Source: Terriglobales bacterium
GTDB lineage: Bacteria > Acidobacteriota > Terriglobia > Terriglobales > Acidobacteriaceae
DNA length: 64,000 nucleotides
Assembly (NCBI GenBank): GCA_035624455.1
Contig: DASPRM010000012.1
Location: 1-64,000, forward strand
Direction of reading: 5' to 3'
Shown here: positions 38,169-46,600 of the stretch, one piece after another
Position numbering within the stretch: the stretch's first letter is position 1
Layout of the letters: each line of letters starts with the position of its first letter
Position numbers and translations under genes: made by a program
Notes under the pieces: model-generated
The model's database searches: none
What the model saw: the letters and a program-made list of their open reading frames with translations, nothing else
Told to the model about the DNA's origin: nothing

Positions 38169-38351
38169 GTGTGTTCGTGTACTTGCCAGCACACAGGGGA
38201 AAATTCCTGTGGGCATATTTCTGGTAATCCATTTTCAGTACGGGCCATTTTGGAGGAGGAGAGGCAGGGCAACTATCACGCTCCCGGGTAATATCTTTTA
38301 GAAATACGTTCTGTTATCGTCTATAGCTTTTTGAAAATCTCGTGGTCAACT

Positions 38352-38373
38352 GGAAAGCATACGAAATGCTTCC
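38352..38373. promoter_or_regulatory. candidate repressor operator
   Basis: GGAAAGCAT and ATGCTTCC form an imperfect inverted repeat around ACGAA, 26 bases before the repressor start. Repressors of this class bind such dyads between their own gene and the divergent phage genes, so the location is right. The symmetry is off by one base. Confidence 0.4.
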
Positions 38374-38398
38374 GGACTGATGAGGCACGTCTCCCCAA

Positions 38399-39145
38399 AT
38401 GGGAAGAGCCATCCAAACGTCTCTCACCTTCCGCAGTTTGCAGGATCGCCTGCGCGACTTGCTCCTTGCCCGCATTGCCAGTGGCGAAATCACCGGTCTG
38501 CGGTTAGCCGAACTCAGTGGACTGCGGCAGGCGCACATCTCCAATTTCCTGAATCGCCGTCGCCGCCTCAGCCTGGAAGCCATGGATGCTGTGCTGGCCG
38601 TTTGTCGGCTTTCACCGCTTGATCTCTTGTCCGGCGCGGAAATCAATCGCCGCGCCACTGTACGGCCCCCAGCCGCCACTGGGTTTGTCAACCTCGCCCT
38701 CGTCGAGCCGGCGATTGCCGCGCAGGAGCCGTTCATTCGTCAGCAAAACGTCCTCGGACTGCATCAATATCCCACTACCTTCCTTCGCCGACTTCGCCGC
38801 GATATGCAGAGTCCGCGTCAAGAATGGGAGCGCTTCGTGCTTGTCCGTGCCAGCGCGCATGAAGGCATCAGCATGTTCCCGCGATTCTTGCCAGGGGCTT
38901 TGCTTCTCATTGATCGCCAGTACAACTCACTTCAGCCCTATCGCAAACACGACCGCAACATGTACGCTGTGCGCTCCGGTGCCGATGGCTCATGCACGAT
39001 CAGCTATGTAGAGCTTTCTGGATCGAATCTGCTGCTGCGGCCCCATAACCGCGACTATCCGGTGATTGTGCTGCCCTTGGAGCAAGGACGAACCTACGCC
39101 GAGAAGATCGTGGGACGAATCTGCCATGTGACGATGGAGGCGTGA
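38399..39145 (+). CDS. HTH/S24-type phage repressor-like protein
   Basis: A 248-residue protein with an N-terminal Cro/CI helix-turn-helix (about 30-77, GLRLAELSGLRQAHISNFLNRRRRLSLEAMDAVLAVC) and a C-terminal S24 peptidase-like domain. The serine motif is present (EGISMFPRFLPGALLLID, Ser158). The place where the catalytic lysine should be (normally TVKR) reads TISYVE, so self-cleavage is doubtful. It is transcribed away from the phage operon and is the natural candidate for its repressor. Confidence 0.8.
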   Translation: MGRAIQTSLTFRSLQDRLRDLLLARIASGEITGLRLAELSGLRQAHISNFLNRRRRLSLEAMDAVLAVCRLSPLDLLSGAEINRRATVRPPAATGFVNLALVEPAIAAQEPFIRQQNVLGLHQYPTTFLRRLRRDMQSPRQEWERFVLVRASAHEGISMFPRFLPGALLLIDRQYNSLQPYRKHDRNMYAVRSGADGSCTISYVELSGSNLLLRPHNRDYPVIVLPLEQGRTYAEKIVGRICHVTMEA

Positions 39146-39332
39146 AGCTCAGCTGGCAGGGCGGCGCGGGCTCCCTCGCCCGCGTGTTGGCAGAAATCAA
39201 ATGTGTCGCAGGCCCGGTCTCGCCTTATCTTCTCTCGGCGCTCTCTCTGTTATGATTTTCTCGGTAGTTTTCCTCCCCGATTCGCACGGGGATACCAGCC
39301 CATAGCAACACTTTTGAGTTGGAGGAGCTTCG

Positions 39333-39548
39333 ATGACCGAGGTCGCCGGCATCCCTCTCGGCCCACGCCGTGATGAAGACATTGCACTCGATATGATGAG
39401 ATTCATTGCAATCACCACCGCATACGGCAAGACGGGTACGCCGGGGGCGGGTTTTCAGGGGGGAACCGTGTCGCGAGCCGAGGACTATGCCGAGCACCTG
39501 CTTCAGCTCTATACCCGTTGCTTGGAGACAATTCGCGGGAAAAAATAG
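39333..39548 (+). CDS. small conserved protein, unknown
   Basis: A 71-residue soluble protein (RRDEDIALDMMRFIAITTAYGKTG... SRAEDYAEHLLQLYTRCLETIRG) with a GGAGGAG site before the ATG. It is helical and without membrane segments or metal motifs. I recognise the type from Acidobacteriota, but no function is known. A terminator hairpin follows. Confidence 0.7.
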   Translation: MTEVAGIPLGPRRDEDIALDMMRFIAITTAYGKTGTPGAGFQGGTVSRAEDYAEHLLQLYTRCLETIRGKK

Positions 39549-39576
39549 CCGCTTCAGCCTGTAAAACACGATGAAA

Positions 39577-39602
39577 AAGCCGCGGCTCTTGCACCGCGGC
39601 TT
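39577..39602. terminator. bidirectional terminator
   Basis: AAGCCGCGG, loop of 8, CCGCGGCTT: a 9-bp perfect stem between the convergent small gene and the histone-like gene, with a run of A before and T-rich sequence after. Confidence 0.7.
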
Positions 39603-39656
39603 CGTTGACTTCGAATTTATGGTTCCAGCTAAATCAGCAGATGTGACCAGCCAATC

Positions 39657-40070
39657 TTAGCGACGACGGCGGCCCGCCTTCTTCCGGCCGGCTTTCTTTG
39701 CTGCTTTCTTCCTTCCACCTCGCTTGGCAGCAGCCCGGCTCCCTCCGCGCTTGGCCGCTTTCTTGCGAGCAGGTTTCTTAGCAGCCTTCTTTGCTGCTTT
39801 CTTCGGAGCTTTCTTTGCCGCTTTCTTCGGAGCTTTCTTTGCCGCCTTCTTCGCGGCCTTCTTTGGGGGGGCTGGCGGCGCCCCTCCCCCTTCTCCGAAC
39901 GCCGGAGCCGGTGGCCCTCCGACTTCGCCTTCCGCCGTGCCGATTGGTTCCTCTTCCTCTTCCTCTTCTTCCTCGAGATCCTCTTCTAGATTCTCGTCAT
40001 AGATTTCCGCCTCACCGTATTCGTCCATTTCATCGTCGCGTCCGTAGAGTGTCTTGTCGTCGAAGACCAT
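39657..40070 (-). CDS. histone-H1-like protein with acidic N-terminus
   Basis: A 137-residue protein in two opposite halves. Residues 1-48 are acidic, with a run of nine glutamates; residues 49-66 are a Gly/Pro linker; residues 67-137 are Lys/Ala/Arg-rich repeats of the KKAAKKAPKK type, ending GRRRR. The basic tail resembles histone H1 C-terminal tails and bacterial Hc1/AlgP-like proteins, so DNA or RNA binding is likely. An AGGAGGAA site precedes the ATG. The acidic half is unusual and may mask or regulate the tail. Confidence 0.8.
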   Translation of the reverse strand: MVFDDKTLYGRDDEMDEYGEAEIYDENLEEDLEEEEEEEEEPIGTAEGEVGGPPAPAFGEGGGAPPAPPKKAAKKAAKKAPKKAAKKAPKKAAKKAAKKPARKKAAKRGGSRAAAKRGGRKKAAKKAGRKKAGRRRR

Positions 40071-40218
40071 CGTTCCTCCTGATTTCGGATCTGAGCTCGC
40101 TTACACTCTTGAGCTCACACGCGCTTATCACGACTGCATAGCACACGAAGATAGAAAACCGGCGCGGATTATAGCACAGCGTTTTTTGCGTCAGGCAAGC
40201 AGAGTCAAACAGGAAATT

Positions 40219-42117
40219 TCAGCGTTCTATTTTGACCACGAGCACGTCGCCGGGATGGATATTGTTGCTCAAATGCGCGTTGCTGCGCCGCAGATCGCTT
40301 ACCGTAACCTCATATTTGCTGGCGATGCTGGCCAAGGTTTCACCAGCTTTCACACGGTGCCTCACGACCACTGCATCATGCTCACTGGCTGACTGTAACT
40401 TGCTGGAAGATTTGGAGTTAGTGTTGGGTTTGGGCCGTGCTTCGGCGACTTCTCGCGTTCCTACCGGACGATAAATCCTCAGCGTCTTACCCGCCTGCAG
40501 ATGATTGCTCTTCAAATGATTCCAGCGCCGCAGCCGTTCAACCGCTACGCCGAAATCGTCTGCTACAGACGCCGCAGTGTCGCCTTTACGCACGCGGTAA
40601 ATGGTCGGATGCTTGGAATAGATCAGGTTAGCCGACTCCGATCCGCGGCGGGGCGCGACCGGAATGATGATCTTGGCATCCGTCCGTAGCTCTTCATTTT
40701 TCAAATTGTTGACTTGTTCAATCGCTGCCGGCGTGGTTTTGTATTGGCGGGCGATCTCGCTTAGGCTTTCACCACTCTTTACGCGGTGATATCGCCACCA
40801 GACACGCATGTCCCTCGGTATGGCAGCAATCTGCTTCTGAAACTGCTCAGCCGTTCCCTGGGGAAGCCTCAATTCGTAGCGGCTATCTTTGGGCGTGGTC
40901 ATGCGCAGAAGGCTGGGGTTCAAGTCCTGAATCGTGACCGCGTCACTATCTACGCATTCCGCCACCAGACGGAGATCGACCGGATAATCCACCACAACCC
41001 TATCCACATTGTCGGGTGGATCCTTCACCAGATGATCCAGGCTGTACTGGCTAGGATTCTTGGCCATAATGGTCACGGCCAGGATGATCGGGACATAGTT
41101 CTTGGTCTCAGCCGGTAGCACGTTTCGCCGGTATAGCTCCCAGAAATCAGCATATCCGGTTCGCTGCACCGCCTGCTGCACGTTTCCTGGTCCCGAATTG
41201 TAGGCTGCCATCGCGAGATACCAATCGCCGAACTCGTTGTACAAATCCTTCAGGTGCCGCGCAGCGGCCCGAGTCGATTTCTCTGGATCCTGTCTGTCGT
41301 CGACCCACCAGTTCCGCTCCAATCCATAACCCACGCCACGGCTTGACATGAACTGCCACATCCCGCGTGCTCCGGCGCGAGACAGCGCCAGAGGATGAAA
41401 CCCAGACTCTGCTTCCGCCAGATAAATCAAATCCTGCGGTACTCCTTCCTGCTGCAGGATCGAGCGAATCATGCCCTCGTAGCGTCCGGAGCGGACGAGT
41501 CCGCGCTCCAGATACCCTCGGCCCCGGCTGGAGAAGTAATTGATATACATCGCCACCTGATCGTTGAGCATCAAGGGCAAGTCGGACTTGGTCTGGCTCA
41601 ATTCGGCTTCGGCTTTGGCCTTGACATTCGGGTCGACTGGAAATGTGACTGCGTTCGCTTCGTCGATGGGAGCCGGTTCCGACGCCTGCGCCGTAAAACC
41701 GTCGCCCTGCTTTAGAGCCGCAACCTCGAGGTCGTGCACGCTCTCGACCAGTTTGTCGAACTCCCCTTGCAGGCGATCGTCATTGCGCACGCTCAGCGGG
41801 GATTGCAGCAGCAGGTTGAAAGCGCGATCAAAATTGTCCTTTGCAGCATCGGGGTGGCCAGCCGAATAATTCGCCTGGCCTGCGCGAAACTCCTTTTCAA
41901 CGCGGGCTATCAGATCCTCTACCGGATCGACTTGTGGTGCGCGTTTTTCCGGAACTTGGGGCGGAGGCGGAGGATCAGACTTGGCGCTCAGGCTGGGCGC
42001 GACGGCTCTCGGCGCCGGATTGACCATCGCTTTCTTGGCTTTGCCGCTCTCCTCGCAGGAGATGGCTGCCAGAAGCAACGCGCTAGTCAGTAGGATGGTG
42101 GAAAAGCGAACGACCAT
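40219..42117 (-). CDS. MltD-type lytic transglycosylase with three LysM domains
   Basis: A 632-residue envelope enzyme. The N-terminus has a lipobox-like LLLAAISC (Cys21). A proline-rich region and helical stretch lead to the SLT domain (about 215-330): catalytic glutamate in IYLAEAESGFHPLALSRAGARGMWQFMSS and AMAAYNSGPGNVQQA. Three LysM repeats follow (HRVKSGESLSEIARQYKTT, YRVRKGDTAASVADDFGVA, HRVKAGETLASIASKYEVT). It cuts peptidoglycan glycan strands in the periplasm. It is transcribed alone. Confidence 0.93.
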   Translation of the reverse strand: MVVRFSTILLTSALLLAAISCEESGKAKKAMVNPAPRAVAPSLSAKSDPPPPPQVPEKRAPQVDPVEDLIARVEKEFRAGQANYSAGHPDAAKDNFDRAFNLLLQSPLSVRNDDRLQGEFDKLVESVHDLEVAALKQGDGFTAQASEPAPIDEANAVTFPVDPNVKAKAEAELSQTKSDLPLMLNDQVAMYINYFSSRGRGYLERGLVRSGRYEGMIRSILQQEGVPQDLIYLAEAESGFHPLALSRAGARGMWQFMSSRGVGYGLERNWWVDDRQDPEKSTRAAARHLKDLYNEFGDWYLAMAAYNSGPGNVQQAVQRTGYADFWELYRRNVLPAETKNYVPIILAVTIMAKNPSQYSLDHLVKDPPDNVDRVVVDYPVDLRLVAECVDSDAVTIQDLNPSLLRMTTPKDSRYELRLPQGTAEQFQKQIAAIPRDMRVWWRYHRVKSGESLSEIARQYKTTPAAIEQVNNLKNEELRTDAKIIIPVAPRRGSESANLIYSKHPTIYRVRKGDTAASVADDFGVAVERLRRWNHLKSNHLQAGKTLRIYRPVGTREVAEARPKPNTNSKSSSKLQSASEHDAVVVRHRVKAGETLASIASKYEVTVSDLRRSNAHLSNNIHPGDVLVVKIER

Positions 42118-42286
42118 TCAGTTGCCCGGCCTCTGGCCATCCGGACATGTTACTTGGACGGCGAAACGCCCGCATCGTACTACCCTATTTCCCACAGGGT
42201 CAATTGAACCGACGACTTAGCCCCCTCGCCTGTCCAGACTAGTCCCCGCGTTCCTTCCCTACTAGAAATTACCAGTTCGATAATCC

Positions 42287-43474
42287 CTAGCCAAGCGCCT
42301 GTTGCAAGTCAGCCAACAGATCGGTCACACTTTCGATGCCCACCGACAGCCGAACTGTTGCTGCTGAAACGTCCGCCAATTTCAACTGCTCATCACTCAA
42401 ACCAAGATGCGAGGAGAGCAGGGGATAGGACACCGTCGACTCGACGCCTCCGAGGCTGGTCGCCAGGTACCACAGCCGCAGGCGGTTAATAAACTCTTCT
42501 GCACCGCACCCGCCATCCCTGTGTTCGAACGCCACCATCATCCCGAAATCCGACATCTGGCGTTTTGCCGCCTGATGCCCGTCATTGGTCGCAAGGCCGG
42601 GATAAAACACGCGCGACACTCGCGCATGTCCGCCCAGGAATTCCGCGATCGCTCTCGCGCTGGCGCAGCCGCGCTGCACCCGGATATCCAGAGTCTTCAA
42701 ACCGCGAATCAGTAGAAAAGCCGCCAGCGGATCAAGGCAGCCTCCTGACTGCTTCGTCGCTTGGCGCGCTGGCTCAACCCACTCCGTACCCCCCACCAGT
42801 GCACCGGCTACCACATCGTTATGCCCGCCCAGGTACTTGGTGGCCGAGTGCACCACCACATCGGCACCCAGTCGTAGCGGTTTTTGCAGCAAAGGCGTAG
42901 CGAACGTGTTGTCTACCATTACGCAGCAGCGGTGCTTGTGCCCGATTTTCGCCAGGGCCGCTATGTCCGCACAGCGTAGCGTCGGGTTCGTCGGTGTCTC
43001 CAGGAACAGGACTCTGGTCCTCTTCGTGAAGTACTTTTCGATGCTGTCCAGTTCGTGAAATGGCACGAAATGGGTGCTGACTCCAAATCGCGCGAGGGTC
43101 TCCTGGAAGAGATGGGTCGTGCCGCCATACAGATCCTGCATCGACACGATCTCATCTCCGGTGCGGCAGGCGGAAAGAAAGAAAGAGTGGATGGCGGCCA
43201 TACCGCTTGAGGTCACCAAGCACGCCTCGCCCCCTTCGAGCGCGGCAATTTTCTTTTCCGCGACGTTTACGGTGGGGTTGCCGTACCGCGAGTAAAGATA
43301 GGCATCCGAGGTCCCCTCGGCATACTTCCGCATCTCCTCCACATCCGGCAGCACAAATACAGAAGCCTGAGTGATTGCGGTAGTAAGCCCGGTCTTCTTC
43401 CCATGACGTTCTTCCCCGGCATGCACGCACAGGGTGGCATCGGCTCGCTGACACTGCTTTGCTTTTTCGGTCAT
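42287..43474 (-). CDS. trans-sulfuration PLP enzyme (cystathionine gamma-synthase/lyase type)
   Basis: A 395-residue enzyme with the Cys/Met-metabolism PLP fold. YSRYGNPTVNVAEKKIAALEGGEACLVTSSGMAA and the Schiff-base lysine in VVHSATKYLGGHNDV (Lys213) are diagnostic, as is the C-terminal SLGGVESTVSYP. It makes or splits cystathionine, or removes sulfur from related amino acids; synthase and lyase cannot be separated by eye. Monocistronic. Confidence 0.9.
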   Translation of the reverse strand: MTEKAKQCQRADATLCVHAGEERHGKKTGLTTAITQASVFVLPDVEEMRKYAEGTSDAYLYSRYGNPTVNVAEKKIAALEGGEACLVTSSGMAAIHSFFLSACRTGDEIVSMQDLYGGTTHLFQETLARFGVSTHFVPFHELDSIEKYFTKRTRVLFLETPTNPTLRCADIAALAKIGHKHRCCVMVDNTFATPLLQKPLRLGADVVVHSATKYLGGHNDVVAGALVGGTEWVEPARQATKQSGGCLDPLAAFLLIRGLKTLDIRVQRGCASARAIAEFLGGHARVSRVFYPGLATNDGHQAAKRQMSDFGMMVAFEHRDGGCGAEEFINRLRLWYLATSLGGVESTVSYPLLSSHLGLSDEQLKLADVSAATVRLSVGIESVTDLLADLQQALG

Positions 43475-43584
43475 AAGACGTTCGGGAGCTGATGGATTGG
43501 AAAGCTAACCAATTATCGCATTACGGAGGACATGAGCTGTGTGGCGCCGACACTCTTGTCCGCGCGCTTAGGTTGGATCGAGTC

Positions 43585-43626
43585 GTGGGTAACCCACCCT
43601 TTCGCCAGCTTTTGGCGAAGGGCGGG
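43585..43626. repeat. intergenic palindromic repeat
   Basis: GTGGGTAACCCAC is followed by CCCTTTCGCCA, a short loop and TGGCGAAGGG, giving two adjoining stems. It lies 42 bases after the receptor gene stop and could end its transcript. Such CCCTTCGCC/GGCGAAGGG pairs recur in acidobacterial intergenic DNA. Confidence 0.5.
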
Positions 43627-43667
43627 AATACACAGCCACCTGCGGCGGCTATAGCAGATGCTGCTCC

Positions 43668-46600
43668 CTACCAACTCAGCTTCAGCGCGAACTGGAACTG
43701 CCGCGGATCGTAAGCGGCTGTCGGTTCGCCAGCATTCGTGTACAGCGGATTCACATCCGCGATGTTGTAGCGGTTGATCAGATTAAAAATATCCATGATC
43801 CCATCCAGACTTAGCCGCTCGGTAATTCTCATGCGCTTGGCGAGACGAAGATCGTTGAACACCGTCCATGGCTTCACACCTGTATTCCGTCCCAGATTCC
43901 CCGTGAATTTCCCATCCAGATAACAGGGAATCTGGAAGAAACCGGTGGGAGAAAATTTCGAGGCCACAACCGGGTCGCCGCAGGAATCCACCGTCGTTCC
44001 GGCAGGGACCACATTGGGCCGGTCAGTGTTAACGCTAAGGTCGAAGTTCGCATCCACCGAGGTGATAATGTTGAATGGCCGTCCCGATCCGACCTCAATG
44101 ATAGGCGCCACCGTAATGTCATTGAAGACTTTCAAGAAGCCGCTGCTGGAAACTCTTCCTGATTGATACACCCCGCTGAACACCAGCCGATGGCGCTGGT
44201 CAAACGTCGAAGTCGACCGGTCCGCGTTGGCATTGAAGTTGTCTTGCGGTTCCAGTGGAGACTGCAGGTCGGTGCCATCATCAATCGCGTGCGACCAGGT
44301 GTACGACGCCAGGAATTCGTATTTCGCGCTGAACCGCTTTCTCAGATTCACCGTCAGACCGTGGTAGTCCGAGGTGCCATTGGAATAGTTGGCGGGCTCA
44401 TCGCTGAACGGCACTGGCACGCCTACACCGAGTCCGAATTCTGTGAGCGCCTTCTGGGCGTCGCCGTTACACGCTGCATACGGAGGCACCGTCTGTAGAG
44501 AGGGATTAAACCCAGACTGACGGAAGAAGCTCACCAGCGGCGCAGGGACGTAGTTTCCCGCAGGAGCCACCGGAGGCAGACCTAGCGCCTGCAACAGCGT
44601 CGGGCAGATGCCCACCGAAAGCGGGCTGCTTGGCGTCAGCTGGTTGATCACGTTCGCCGGCACTCCCCCCGCTTTCAACGCATTCACGGCCGCGACGGCG
44701 CGGTTGTAGTTGGTCACCAGGGGTTGAGTTTGAGTGGCGTTGAAATTGATAGGCCGATTGAGGTGCCTGCCGCCATTGAACGTGTAGGAAATATCAACCA
44801 CCATGTCGTGTCCAAGGTCTTGTTGGAGACCGAAGCTTGCCTGGTTGGAGTAGCCAAACACGAAATTCTTGCCCGTGGGAAATCCGAACGGCTGGACAGT
44901 CAGCGGCACCCCCGTCGCCAGGTATTGTTGTCCCACAAAAATCGAGGGCGCATTGGGCGCGGCATTGAAGCGTTGCTGCGAGGCCAGATAATTAAAGCTC
45001 CCGGGCAGACAAGCGAGCAAACCTTGGAAGGCATTGGTTGCGTTCAGATTCGATAGATTGGGCGTGCATCCGCCTGGCGACCCGCCAAACAGCAGTACCT
45101 GCGGCGCCTGTGCTCCATCTGCCACGTCGGAATCGAACGCCAGCGCCAGCAATGGATGATCGTAGAACAATCCGTAGGAAGCACGCAGCAGAGTCTTGCC
45201 CTCCTTCCATGGGTCCCAGGCAACTCCCACGCGTGGCACTACGTTATTGTAGTCACGCGGAATTCCCTCTGTGATGCCGAGAGCATTTTCCGCCGCCTGC
45301 GAGAGCTGGTTTATGGCTTTGAAAGTCGGCGTGAACTCTACGTCGTACCGGACCCCATAGTTGATTGTCAGGTTCGGGCGGATACGCCAGGAATCCTGAA
45401 AAAACACCCCCAAATTCGTGTCATTGAAAGAGTCGTGCGGATTCCCCACCCCCTGAATGAAGGCCTGCGGAATTCCCAAACCGTATGCCTGCACTGGCGA
45501 GAACCCCGGCACGGGAATCGATCCTCCGCCGGGCACCGGAAGAGATGTGATGGGTGCACCTGTGGTGGGATCGATTAGAACCTGCCCCGGACTGAGCGCT
45601 CCAATGTTGTAGACACCGCCGAAGTTGACGGTGAAGTCAGCCTCCAGCGGCAACAGTGAGTTTACATCGGCTCCCCATTTGAAGTTGTGATTGCCTCTAG
45701 TCAGAGAAAAATTGTCCGTAAATTGGTATCGAGGCTCCGTACGACGGACAAACGAAAAGGGCTCACGCCCGAAGAAGGCGAACCCTGGAATGTTCACCGC
45801 CACACTGCTTCCGCCGGGCGAACTGGAGAAGTTGTAAGTCAATGCTCGCCGCGCCCACTGGAAGCGGAACTCATTGACTTTATTGCTACCAATGGTCCAG
45901 GTGTGCTGAGCTACAACCGACCAGTCGTGGAAGTCCTGTATGGAGGTTCGGGAAAAAGCGTTTTGCCCAAAATTCTGCGGCCCCTGGGCGTTGACCTCTA
46001 TGCCGCTGACATGGCTCGGACTGTAACCCAAGCGAAAGTTCAATTGCTGATTGTCGGTGAGCCTGTGATCCAACCTCAGCGATGCAATGTGGGTGTCTTC
46101 GCTGACAGGAAAGTTTCCGACAATTGAATTCAGCGCCACCATCGAAGCTGGCAACGGCGCTCCGCTTGTCGGAAACACGCTCAGGTTAAAGGGAGTGCCG
46201 AAGCTGCTGGCGATCGCGGCTGCAATGGCCGGCGATCCCACGCTGCTGTTCAGCGCAATCCCTGAACTGCCGCCGGCCAGCACCAGATACTTGCCCAGGA
46301 ACTGCCCCAGTTGCTGCTTGGTCGCCGGCGGAATCGCCGGATTCCCTAACACCGCGCCCAACTGTCCGACGAAACTTTCCTGATCGGGCGTCAGCTGCAC
46401 GATGCCGAACGGAAATTGTGGTCCCAGCACTGATGTGTCAAAAGGAACCAGCCCAAACCCATCCGCACCAATGGTGGAGAAGCCTGTCTCATGCCGCTGC
46501 GTGGTTTCGTATGACAGAAAGTAAAAAGTGCGATCTTTCTTAATGGGGCCGCTGAATGTTGCTCCTGCCTGCACTCGTGTGTACGCCGGATCCGGCGTTG

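Larger units (their letters stand above)
23342..39145. mobile_element. compact phage-derived region (prophage remnant or particle locus)
   Basis: About 16 kb holding a leftward operon of virion genes and a rightward repressor. Order of transcription: Zn-ribbon protein, sigma-like HTH protein, phosphatase, large terminase, HipA-like kinase, DUF3037 protein, portal, probable protease, scaffold-like protein, major capsid, connector, two joining proteins, tail protein, large tail protein, and two small proteins. I find no integrase, att repeats, replication genes, endolysin or tape-measure gene. Several start and stop codons overlap, and the structural frames are intact. The flanks are ordinary chromosomal genes. 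Boundaries are set by gene content, not by att sites. Confidence 0.75.

Noticed and set aside
37886-38272. A leftward frame of 128 codons in the phage control region
   Set aside because: There is no ribosome site, the composition is atypical, and it overlaps the likely regulatory DNA; a start at 37882 for the Zn-ribbon gene is better supported.
40905-40935. A tRNA T-arm-like sequence (GGTTCAAGTCC)
   Set aside because: It lies inside the transglycosylase gene, with no acceptor stem or anticodon arm around it.
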